Positions 5,421 through 11,570 of a DNA stretch of 27,836 nt are shown here, in pieces. Below the pieces are notes generated by a model. That model saw only the letters and a program-made list of their open reading frames with translations. It did no database searches and was not told the DNA's origin. Every line of letters begins with the position of its first letter. Position 1 is the stretch's first letter. The position numbers and the translations under genes were made by a program. The stretch comes from a virus, in IMG/VR virus record IMGVR_UViG_3300038825_000928, positions 1-27,836 of that record; one strand, written 5' to 3'.

Positions 5421-5899
5421 TTTATCCTCATGGATACAGTGTCGGCTCCGATGTCGAGCGTGGCGCCCGGCACATCTTCCCCGGCTTCGAGTTGTTTTTT
5501 GATTGCTGTTTTATCCGCAGTGCGGACGGTCTTAGTCAGTTGTGTGGGTATCTCCTCCTCGTTGGTTATAGTGACGCTGGCGCGTCCCTTACGCTTGCTG
5601 ATGGTTGCCAGCGGGTGCGGAATTTTATCCTGCCCAGTGGCTTCCATAACAGCCATGATTGCATCATTTACCGCCCGGCGTTTGCTCTGCAAGCGTGACG
5701 CTCGGTCAGCGAAAACCTTGGACATTTCCTTCGCGGCGGTGGCATGGTGATCGGCTTCGACCGCCTCACAAATCAGGTACTCGACGACATCCATCACATC
5801 TGTTTCGCCATCGAGCGTGTCCCAATACAGCGTTTCGTCATCGCTGTAGTCGCGCAGCATCTCAGCCACCTGTTCAATAGTTACCAAATCAATTCGCAT
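5417..5899 (-). CDS. Siphovirus Gp157-like protein
   Basis: ATG 5899 (MRIDLVTIEQ) is chosen over the upstream ATG at 5941 because GGAGG lies just before it. The product is 160 residues. The middle is a long helical region (AVEADHHATAAKEMSKVF, then ASRLQSKRRAVNDAIMAVME) followed by beta-rich LATISKRKGRASVTI and the C-terminal KQLEAGEDVPGATLDIGAD. This helical-then-KRK/V-PGA layout is that of the Siphovirus Gp157 family, usually found before ERF or RecT annealases. Its precise activity is unknown. It overlaps the upstream gene by 11 bp and the ERF start by 4 bp. Confidence 0.75.
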   Translation of the reverse strand: MRIDLVTIEQVAEMLRDYSDDETLYWDTLDGETDVMDVVEYLICEAVEADHHATAAKEMSKVFADRASRLQSKRRAVNDAIMAVMEATGQDKIPHPLATISKRKGRASVTITNEEEIPTQLTKTVRTADKTAIKKQLEAGEDVPGATLDIGADTVSMRIK

Positions 5900-6086
5900 T
5901 GTGTTCCTCCAAGCAGCGCTCGACGCCAGCGGCGATGACACTGTAAGAGTCCGCCGGGAAAGCAGCTTTCAGGAAGTTCTCATATTCAATCTCGCCAGCA
6001 TCCATCTGCTTGCGCAACGCTTTGTTATGCTCATGTATCGCAAGATGGATGTAACTTTGCAGTTCGTATGGTGCGGGTTGTTTCAT
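5889..6086 (-). CDS. Hypothetical protein, first gene of the leftward operon
   Basis: ATG 6086 (MKQPAPYELQSYIHLAIHEH) follows CAGGAGGAGAAAAC, a strong ribosome site. The frame extends farther up, but that would run through the divergent control region. The product is 65 residues, helical, with charged ends (KALRKQMDAGEIEYENFLKA, then GVERCLEEHNAN). It has no recognised family. As the first gene under the divergent control region it is expected to be expressed early. Confidence 0.65.
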   Translation of the reverse strand: MKQPAPYELQSYIHLAIHEHNKALRKQMDAGEIEYENFLKAAFPADSYSVIAAGVERCLEEHNAN

Positions 6087-6102
6087 GTTTTCTCCTCCTG
6101 TT

Positions 6103-6143
6103 CTGTTGCAAGCAATATCCGGCTCTGTTACAGATTGCAACAG
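6103..6143. promoter_or_regulatory. Divergent control region with 9-bp inverted operator
   Basis: CTGTTGCAA (6103-6111) and TTGCAACAG (6135-6143) are perfect inverted repeats between the two divergent starts (6086 and 6167). A third palindrome, CTGTTACAG, lies between them (6125-6133). Each arm contains TTGCAA, which can act as a -35. Rightward, TACAGA (6129-6134) is 17 bp after the left arm. Leftward, TATTGC (6117-6112) is 17 bp after the right arm. Both -10 matches are weak. A protein on the arms would block both promoters. The same core recurs in the origin iterons at 6653-6719. Confidence 0.55.
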
Positions 6144-6166
6144 GCAAAGCAAAGGAGCCATTAGAA

Positions 6167-6352
6167 ATGTCAGATCGTATTATAATTTTGGGCGCGGATG
6201 AACTGCGCGAAAAGCTGACGGACCGTCGAGCGTCAGTGGTCGCGGAGCGTAGCGGATTGACGTATATGACAATCCATCGTCTAAAAAACGGGCAGCAGAC
6301 ATCGCTCAAGACGCTGCAAAAATTGACTGAATATTTTGAGCAGCATCCGTAA
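6167..6352 (+). CDS. Small XRE-like HTH regulator
   Basis: The 61-residue protein has one helix-turn-helix: ELREKLTDRRASVVAERSGL, then TYMTIHRLKNGQQTSLKTLQ, then KLTEYFEQ. This is the Cro/CI-type fold stripped to the DNA-binding domain. ATG 6167 is used because AAAGGAG sits ahead of it. Upstream in-frame starts would run through the operator. Position beside the 6103-6143 inverted repeat makes it the natural candidate to bind there and switch between leftward recombination and rightward replication genes. It could be Cro-like. No partner repressor is seen in the window. Confidence 0.7.
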   Translation: MSDRIIILGADELREKLTDRRASVVAERSGLTYMTIHRLKNGQQTSLKTLQKLTEYFEQHP

Positions 6353-6384
6353 TCCAGCGTTAGAACAATACTTGGGAGAGACAG

Positions 6385-7032
6385 ATGAGTCATTACATGA
6401 CCGCACTCGCCATGAAACAGACTGGGCTAAAGCCAGCGGCAAAGATCGTTCTGTACTGGCTGGCAGATCACTTCAACGGGGAGACAGGACTTTGCTTCCC
6501 CAGCTTGAAGAAGTTAGCTGATGAATGTGAGATGGATAAATCGACAATCGTTCGTCACTTGAAAGCACTAGAGGAAGCCGGGTTGATCCAGCGACAGGTT
6601 AGAACGCGAGTGAATGGATCGCAGACAAGCACGTCATATCTACTGCACCTGACCCCTGTTGCAAAACGCGACAGCCCCTGTAGCAAAACGCAACAGCCCC
6701 CTGTTGCAAAATGCGACCCCCATAACCTTGTAATAAATAACCTTGTAAATTTAACCTCTTATACGTTCGACGATGCGTGGTCTGCATATCCTCGTAAGGT
6801 AGGGAAAGGGGCTGCACGGAAGGCTTGGGAGAAGGCACAGGCAAAGGTGTCACCCGACGTTCTCAGCGCCAAGCTGGCGGAATACGTTGACAGTCTTGCA
6901 GGGGCAGACCCAAGGTACATTCCGCATCTAAGCACATGGCTCAACGGCGAGCGATGGGAAGATACAATAGAAAAGCGCCAGCAATCGGGCTTCCGATCTA
7001 TGGTGGCGGAACTCGCGATGGGAGGTGAGTGA
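6385..7032 (+). CDS. O-like replication initiator with internal origin
   Basis: This 215-residue protein matches the lambda-O type. Residues 1-90 form a winged helix (AAKIVLYWLADHFNGETGLC, then FPSLKKLADECEMDKSTIVR, then HLKALEEAGLIQR). Residues 91-127 are a linker encoded by origin repeats. Residues 128-195 contain FDDAWSAYPRKVGKGAARKA and YIPHLSTWLNGERWED, seen in many phage initiators and their helicase-recruiting ends. It should bind the iterons, melt the AT-rich stretch and bring the loader and host helicase. The ribosome site is GGAGAGACAG. No helicase or polymerase lies in the window, so host enzymes are probably used. Confidence 0.8.
   Translation: MSHYMTALAMKQTGLKPAAKIVLYWLADHFNGETGLCFPSLKKLADECEMDKSTIVRHLKALEEAGLIQRQVRTRVNGSQTSTSYLLHLTPVAKRDSPCSKTQQPPVAKCDPHNLVINNLVNLTSYTFDDAWSAYPRKVGKGAARKAWEKAQAKVSPDVLSAKLAEYVDSLAGADPRYIPHLSTWLNGERWEDTIEKRQQSGFRSMVAELAMGGE
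6653..6719 (+). repeat. Three 22-bp origin iterons inside the initiator gene
   Basis: The copies lie at 6653-6674, 6675-6696 and 6698-6719. All begin CCCCTGTtGCAAAAcGC and most bases match. Each is a partial palindrome CTGTTGC-N5-GCAACAG. Spacing is 22 then 23 bp, so copy 2 is read in a different frame (PCSKTQ) from copies 1 and 3 (PVAKRD, PVAKCD). The conservation is therefore at the DNA level. This mirrors the iterons inside the lambda O gene. Confidence 0.8.
6720..6766 (+). other. AT-rich putative DNA-unwinding element of the origin
   Basis: Right after the iterons is a stretch very poor in G and C containing a 12-bp direct repeat ATAACCTTGTAA (6722-6733 and 6737-6748, 15-bp period), then AATTTAACCTCTTATAC. 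It encodes the low-complexity NLVINNLVNL linker. An AT-rich segment beside iterons is the usual melting site of a phage theta origin. That function is inferred. Confidence 0.6.
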
Positions 7033-7385
7033 TGGTCGATGACAGAGCAAAGCACAGAGCTTGGATTGCGGTCAAAGCACAGGCGCTGATGAGCCGGTAT
7101 TTTCAGATGCCGCAGGATGAACTTGTGGAGCGTGAAATACTGAGGGGCTGGATGGACACGCTAGAGCCATTTAGCCGGGAGGAGATTGAGACAGCGTGTA
7201 ACCGCTATCTCATCAAATACCCGTCTAAGCGCCCGCATGAGGGTCTTCTGCACAATATGATAGTGCAGCGCCGCCGTGACATGAAACCGGCTCCAGTGGC
7301 CGTGCTAGAGCCTCCAAGGCCACAGCAAGCGGTCGAAGACAGACGCAAGGCGGCAGCAGAGATAATGGCAAAATTCAGGCACTGA
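7032..7385 (+). CDS. Probable replicative helicase loader
   Basis: The product is 117 residues. ATG 7032 overlaps the initiator's TGA by one base (TGATG). A GTG one codon earlier is also possible. The N-terminal domain (residues 8-72) is helical with the pattern W..VK.QALMSRYFQMPQDE, ILRGWMDTLEPFSREEIETA and RYLIKYPSKRPHEG. This recalls G39P-like loaders, in which a small helical domain precedes a flexible helicase-binding tail. The Pro-rich linker (PAPVAVLEPPRPQQ) and basic helical end (RRKAAAEIMAKFRH) fit that plan. Position right after the initiator, like lambda P after O, is the strongest argument. Sequence identity alone would not prove it. Confidence 0.55.
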   Translation: MVDDRAKHRAWIAVKAQALMSRYFQMPQDELVEREILRGWMDTLEPFSREEIETACNRYLIKYPSKRPHEGLLHNMIVQRRRDMKPAPVAVLEPPRPQQAVEDRRKAAAEIMAKFRH

Positions 7386-7401
7386 AAAGGATAAAATCGC
7401 A

Positions 7402-7959
7402 ATGGCAAATACCGGGATACTGACACCCGCTGAACTGCGCAAGCTGATCACTTATGACCCAGATACTGGCGAGTTGACTTGGCTTAAACGGCCAGTCGGA
7501 ATGTTCGTGTCTGAGAGAGCTTTCAGAGCGTGGAACACGCGCTTTGCCGGGACGCCTTCCTTCACCATTAAAAAGAAGGGTTATATTGAAGGTAAAATTT
7601 TTAATCGGGATTATCTTGCACACCGAGTTGCATGGGCCATTCAGATGGGCGTATGGCCTGCCGACCAGATCGACCACATCAACGGAGATAAAGCCGACAA
7701 TCGCATTTCAAACCTTCGTGTGGTGACGAGCTTAGAAAACTCACGAAATCAGAAGATGAGAAAAAATAATACGTCAGGCGTGATGGGAATCCATTGGCAC
7801 AAGCGTGACAAAAAATGGATGGCGGGTATCTGCGTTGAAAATAAGAAAATTTACCTCGGACGCTTTGATTGCTTGGAAGAAGCAAAGGCCGCTAGAGCCG
7901 CAGCCGAGGTCAAGTACGGCTTCCACGAAAACCACGGGAGGATTTATGAAAAGCATTGA
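7402..7959 (+). CDS. HNH homing endonuclease with AP2 domain
   Basis: This 185-residue free-standing HNH endonuclease shows HRVAWAIQMGVWPADQIDHI, then NGDKADNRISNLRVVT (residues about 75-110), the HNH_3 core with His and Asn ligands. It then has NNTSGVMGIHWHKRDKKW, then GRFDCLEEAKAARAAAEVKYG, the AP2-type DNA-binding domain. Such genes spread by cutting homologous sites lacking them. It separates the replication genes from the HD gene and its sequence looks more A+T-rich than its neighbours, consistent with insertion. The ribosome site is GGATAAAATCGCA. It overlaps the next gene by 14 bp, so insertion did not break it. Confidence 0.85.
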   Translation: MANTGILTPAELRKLITYDPDTGELTWLKRPVGMFVSERAFRAWNTRFAGTPSFTIKKKGYIEGKIFNRDYLAHRVAWAIQMGVWPADQIDHINGDKADNRISNLRVVTSLENSRNQKMRKNNTSGVMGIHWHKRDKKWMAGICVENKKIYLGRFDCLEEAKAARAAAEVKYGFHENHGRIYEKH

Positions 7960-8455
7960 GCCATCAGAACTCTGGCTGTCCGGTCGCGTGACGCGCTGGC
8001 ATACCAACCCGCGCATGGCAGGCACTGGGGACCGCCTAGACGGACATCATGCGCGGGTTGCGCAGATAATCCTGCAATACCACCCAGACCCCTCAGCCGA
8101 TCTTCTGCGCGCCGCTCTGACGCACGACGCCGGTGAGATGATCGTTGCTGACTTGCCGGCAGATTTCAAACGCGAAAAGCCAGAAATTGCAGCGCGTCAT
8201 TACCGGGAGGAGATTGCAGCGCGAGACAGGATCGCTGGGGAATTTCCTGATTTGGATGACGACGATGATGCGTGGCTGCGATACGCCGACCGCCTCGACG
8301 CTTTCTTATGGGCGCAATTTCATGGGGAGGATATGCGCCAACTTGACTGGCGATTGGCCCGCGAAGAAATCGCTAGACTTGCCTCCATGCTTGGCACCAT
8401 CGTCGATGATGGCGCGTGGGATGGTTTCGATAAGAACGAGGTCGTGCCGCTATGA
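7946..8455 (+). CDS. HD-domain nucleotidase, YfbR-like
   Basis: ATG 7946 (MKSIEPSELWLSGRVTRWH) has GGGAGG upstream. The product is 169 residues. The HD signature is clear: H in RWHTNPRM, LDGHHARVAQIIL, LTHDAGEMIVADLP (the HD pair), and YADRLDAFLW for the distal Asp. This order matches YfbR-like 5'-deoxynucleotidases and related HD phosphohydrolases, which remove phosphate from nucleoside monophosphates with a divalent metal. In a phage it would tune the nucleotide pool, possibly to favour modified or phage DNA synthesis. Substrate choice cannot be read from the sequence. Confidence 0.75.
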   Translation: MKSIEPSELWLSGRVTRWHTNPRMAGTGDRLDGHHARVAQIILQYHPDPSADLLRAALTHDAGEMIVADLPADFKREKPEIAARHYREEIAARDRIAGEFPDLDDDDDAWLRYADRLDAFLWAQFHGEDMRQLDWRLAREEIARLASMLGTIVDDGAWDGFDKNEVVPL

Positions 8456-8715
8456 TCAACCCGTGGGCAAATAATGGACGAAAACGCCGGACAGACGTGG
8501 ACCGCAAGGCCAAGCGGGCAAACGGCGAGAGTCTCCACCAGTCAACAGCCAGCACCTACCTGCGCCGTTGCGGCCTAAAAACAGGGTCTCTGTTGCAACA
8601 TCTGACGGACGAGAAAATCACTTGGCTTGCGCGAAACGTCCCAGCGGGAATGACAGTCGGCGAGTTTCTCGCCACCGCCTTGCTGGATGACGCGATGGCG
8701 GAGGACGAGGAATGA
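8452..8715 (+). CDS. Hypothetical protein, 87 residues
   Basis: The start overlaps the HD gene's stop (ATGA). The N-terminus is basic (NGRKRRTDVDRKAKRANGES). The C-terminal half is acidic and helical (LLQHLTDEKITWLARNVPAG, then MTVGEFLATALLDDAMAEDEE), reminiscent of small phage proteins that carry a degenerate HTH, but the match is too weak to name. A copy of the operator/iteron core, CTGTTGCAA, lies inside it (8590-8598, within palindrome TGTTGCAACA). Confidence 0.6.
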   Translation: MINPWANNGRKRRTDVDRKAKRANGESLHQSTASTYLRRCGLKTGSLLQHLTDEKITWLARNVPAGMTVGEFLATALLDDAMAEDEE

Positions 8716-8951
8716 CTGGCGACCAAGCGCTGCCAGAACGCAGGCTGTGGTCCGCTGTTCTCGAAACAGCCGTCCGTGATACACTGAGGCCAATGCCAGA
8801 GGATGAACCCGGTTCATACGCAAATGTCGTGCGCTGGAGGCAAGATCGGGCCTATATCAAAACAGCCGACTTTTCTGATATATGTTCGCTGGCAGGTTTC
8901 GAATCAGAATATGTGCGCAAGCACGTCATTGCAAAAATGGTAGAGGATTAA
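8712..8951 (+). CDS. Small phage protein with DF..(I/V)C.LAG motif
   Basis: This 79-residue protein reads RLWSAVLETAVRDTL, then an acidic loop, then RAYIKTADFSDICSLAGF and EYVRKHV. The pattern W.AV...A..D, then ...DF..IC.LAG.....V is common in small alphaproteobacterial phage and prophage proteins of unknown role, probably a single HTH-like domain. The start overlaps the upstream stop (ATGA). I cannot assign a function. Confidence 0.6.
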   Translation: MTGDQALPERRLWSAVLETAVRDTLRPMPEDEPGSYANVVRWRQDRAYIKTADFSDICSLAGFESEYVRKHVIAKMVED

Positions 8952-8957
8952 AACAAG

Positions 8958-9470
8958 ATGGGTAAAGCAGGAGAATTTCCCGCATATAAAAAGGCTCAGG
9001 TATCAGAACTGATACCATACGCACGAAACAGTCGGACGCACTCTGAGGCGCAAGTCTCAAAGATTGCATCGTCCATCAAGGAGTTCGGCTTCCTTAATCC
9101 CGTGATTACTGATGGGCAAAAGGGCATCGTAGCAGGTCACGGTCGCCTTATGGCTGCGCAGAAGATCGGCATGGACGAAGTGCCGACGATTGACGCAAGC
9201 CATCTCACAGAAGCCCAGCGCCGCGCATACGTCATTGCAGACAACCGGCTGGCACTAGATGCGGGGTGGGATGATGACCTGCTGAAAATTGAATTGCAGG
9301 ACTTAGATCGCGAAAGCTTTGACCTGACGTTGACGGGGTTCGAGTTGGGAGAATTATCTAATATGTTTTTAGAGAATAACCCGGCAGAAGCGCCAGATGA
9401 CTTCTCAGAAGTTGATGAGACCGATATGTCGCACATCTGCCCAAAGTGCGGGTTTGAGTTTGATGGCTGA
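8958..9470 (+). CDS. ParB-like nuclease-domain protein, stand-alone
   Basis: The 170-residue protein has a ParB/Srx-type domain in residues about 12-85: SELIPYARNSRTHSEAQVSK, IKEFGFLNPVITD, IVAGHGRLMAAQKIG, DEVPTI. It then has RRAYVIADNRLALDAGWDDD and a single CPKCGFEF near the C-terminus. In many phages this domain is fused in one chain to an N4/N6 adenine or cytosine methyltransferase. Here it stops just after the CPKC motif and an unrelated C5-methyltransferase gene overlaps it by 8 bp. It may guide or regulate the modification enzyme or act as a nuclease; the role is inferred. Confidence 0.75.
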   Translation: MGKAGEFPAYKKAQVSELIPYARNSRTHSEAQVSKIASSIKEFGFLNPVITDGQKGIVAGHGRLMAAQKIGMDEVPTIDASHLTEAQRRAYVIADNRLALDAGWDDDLLKIELQDLDRESFDLTLTGFELGELSNMFLENNPAEAPDDFSEVDETDMSHICPKCGFEFDG

Positions 9471-10536
9471 ATATAAAATTCCAACCGTCAAGGAGCTGCG
9501 GAGCGCGACAGAGAGCGGCAACCATAAGTTTGAGGTTGTCTCTCTATTCGCGGGAGGAGGAGGCTCGTCTACGGGCTATAGAATGGCCGGAGGAAAGGTT
9601 TTAGCCGTCAATGAGTTTATGCCAGAGGCAGTTAAGACCTACACGGCGAACTGGCCGACGACACAAGTTCTGCCCAACGATGTTCGCAAGCTATCAGGGC
9701 AAGACATTCTTAAAGCTATTGGCAAAAATCAAGGTGATTTAGACATCTTGGATGGTTCGCCGCCATGTTCGGCCTTTTCAACCGCAGGCATTCGAGACAA
9801 GGGTTGGGGCAAGAAAAAGAAGTATTCAGACGCAGAGCAGGAAAATGTTGAGGACTTGTTTTTCGAGTATATCCGCGTTTTGCGAGACATCCGACCAAAA
9901 GTATTTGTGGCCGAAAATGTCAGCGGGTTGGCAAAGGGCGTGGCTAAGGGTTATTTGAACGAAATCCTGCGAGAACTAAGGCAAAGCGGCTACGAAGTCT
10001 CATGCAAGATACTTGACGCGCAATGGCTTGGTGTTCCTCAAAAGCGGGCGCGCACAATCTTTGTTGGGGTTCGAAACGACCTATGGAGACCTGAGTTTAA
10101 GGGTAAGTTGCATCCAAAGCCCTATGGAGAAAGGCCGACGCTCAGGCAGGCGTTTGAGGGGCTTGCTTTTACGGACAAGGACCGAGAGCAGACTGAAATG
10201 TCAAAATATGCAACTTTTAGAGAGTTGATAAAACTTCCGAGGGGTGGGGAAAGCAAGAAATATTTTCAGCTTGTCAAAGCTAACCCTACTTCGGTTTCCC
10301 GTTGTGTGACTGCTAGCTCAGGGGCCTTGTCAATCGCTTGCGTAAGGCATTGGGACAATAGAGCGTTTAGCGTTTCCGAGGTGAAGCGCATTATGTCTAT
10401 TCCTGATGACTATATTTTGACGGGGACGTATCAACAGCAGGTAGAGCGCCTTGGACGTATGGTTGCGCCGTTCATGATGAAAGCCGTGGCAGAAAACATC
10501 TTAGAACTAGGAGTGTTAAATGCAGATACCAAGTGA
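9463..10536 (+). CDS. C5-cytosine DNA methyltransferase (or related alkyltransferase)
   Basis: The 357-residue enzyme places a one-carbon or related group on C5 of cytosine in a target DNA site, using a SAM-type cofactor. Motifs in order: I FAGGGGSSTGYRMAGG (29-44), IV SPPCSAFSTAG with catalytic Cys102, VI AENVSGL (150-156), VIII QKRARTIFVGVR (193-204), a target-recognition region (about 215-290), and X ERLGRMVAPFMMKAVAENIL (328-347). ATG 9463 overlaps the ParB stop by 8 bp. Motif X normally reads GN(S/A)V; here Asn is Arg332. That Asn contacts the cofactor, so a non-standard cofactor is possible. No cognate restriction endonuclease is nearby, so host-restriction avoidance or DNA protection is likely. 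Confidence 0.88.
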   Translation: MAEYKIPTVKELRSATESGNHKFEVVSLFAGGGGSSTGYRMAGGKVLAVNEFMPEAVKTYTANWPTTQVLPNDVRKLSGQDILKAIGKNQGDLDILDGSPPCSAFSTAGIRDKGWGKKKKYSDAEQENVEDLFFEYIRVLRDIRPKVFVAENVSGLAKGVAKGYLNEILRELRQSGYEVSCKILDAQWLGVPQKRARTIFVGVRNDLWRPEFKGKLHPKPYGERPTLRQAFEGLAFTDKDREQTEMSKYATFRELIKLPRGGESKKYFQLVKANPTSVSRCVTASSGALSIACVRHWDNRAFSVSEVKRIMSIPDDYILTGTYQQQVERLGRMVAPFMMKAVAENILELGVLNADTK

Positions 10537-11173
10537 AGGCTCATGGTCATTTGATGCCAATGGAATTGCAGACGCATTTGATGCTCATGTAAGAGAGCAG
10601 CTTCCTTGGTATGACTTGGCGACGGATGCTCTTGTTCATATTGCGCGGCATTACATTCCAGAAGGCGGGATAGCTTATGACATAGGCGCATCAACGGGCA
10701 ATGTAGGACGTGCTATTAAAGAAATACTAGAAGACAGATCAGCAAAACTTATTGCCGTCGAAAAGTCAGAGGAAATGTCGAAGCGGTACAATGGGCCGGG
10801 TAATCTTATCGTCGCAGATGCGAATGAAATTGAATTTGAACCCTTTGACTTTGGGGTTGTTTTCCTCGCGGCTATCTTCATGCCGGTGACAAAGCGCAAA
10901 ATCTTATTAGATAACATGACCAAAAGGTTAAGAGACGGCGGAGCAATCGTGCTTGTAGAGCGCATGGAGGCAGGAACAGGTTATCCTTCAACAATCAGTG
11001 CGAGAATAACGCTCGCAAATAAATTAAAGTCAGGCGCGTCTGCTAATGATATAATATCCAAAGAACTAAGTCTTAGCGGAGTGCAGAGGCCAATGTCTCA
11101 AGGTGAGATACCTGATAACGCCGTCGAGTTTTTTAGATTAGGGGATTTCGCTGGCTGGATTATTCAAGGATAG
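10520..11173 (+). CDS. CmoA-like SAM-dependent methyltransferase-fold enzyme
   Basis: The 217-residue class I fold has AYDIGASTGNVG as motif I (52-63), AVEKSEEM after strand 2, and FGVVFLAAIFMPVTKRKILL, then GGAIVLVERM. The start GSWSFDANGIADAFDAHVRE and order of strands align with CmoA, which makes carboxy-SAM from SAM and prephenate, better than with ordinary methyltransferases I know. From memory, CmoA Arg199 that holds the carboxylate falls at Glu182 here, which argues against identical chemistry. It overlaps the methyltransferase gene by 17 bp, so the two are co-translated. It looks somewhat A+T-richer than the terminase genes that follow. It could instead methylate another substrate. 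Confidence 0.6.
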   Translation: MQIPSEGSWSFDANGIADAFDAHVREQLPWYDLATDALVHIARHYIPEGGIAYDIGASTGNVGRAIKEILEDRSAKLIAVEKSEEMSKRYNGPGNLIVADANEIEFEPFDFGVVFLAAIFMPVTKRKILLDNMTKRLRDGGAIVLVERMEAGTGYPSTISARITLANKLKSGASANDIISKELSLSGVQRPMSQGEIPDNAVEFFRLGDFAGWIIQG

Positions 11174-11177
11174 AAAA

Positions 11178-11570
11178 ATGGGACGTAAGCCGAAAATCTT
11201 AACCGACGAGCAGCGAGCGCAAGTAGAGGCACTAGCTGCGTATCTATCGCAGGAACAAATCGCCGATTATTTTGGCATTGGTAAAACAACATGGTTTGCC
11301 ATGATGAATCGCGACCCTGACATTTCCGAACGCTATAAAAGAGGCAAGGCAAAAGCTATCGTTGCTGTAGCGCAGGGTCTTCTTCAAGATGCTAGAAATG
11401 GGGATAGGCTATCACGAATGTTCTATCTCAAAACGCAAGCTGCATGGCGGGAAACAACCGCTCATGACCATTCATCAAGCGACGGAACTATGGTTCCTGA
11501 AACTATAATTATCCGAGCAGCAGAAGATATTAACATCGACGAAGCAGATGACGAAGAGCGCCTCCATTGA
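11178..11570 (+). CDS. Terminase small subunit
   Basis: The 130-residue protein binds the packaging site and directs the large subunit. The N-terminal helix-turn-helix reads LTDEQRAQVEALAAYLSQEQ, then IADYFGIGKTTWFAMMN. A basic helix (RYKRGKAKAIVAVAQGLL) and an RLSRMFYLKTQAAWRET segment follow, common in small terminases of this type. The acidic tail (INIDEADDEERLH) probably contacts TerL. It starts four bases after the CmoA-like stop and overlaps TerL by 23 bp. Confidence 0.8.
   Translation: MGRKPKILTDEQRAQVEALAAYLSQEQIADYFGIGKTTWFAMMNRDPDISERYKRGKAKAIVAVAQGLLQDARNGDRLSRMFYLKTQAAWRETTAHDHSSSDGTMVPETIIIRAAEDINIDEADDEERLH

Noticed and set aside
6653-6719. CRISPR-like short repeats
   Set aside because: Repeats are adjacent with no spacers of normal length, lie inside a coding gene and are partly palindromic; origin iterons explain them better.
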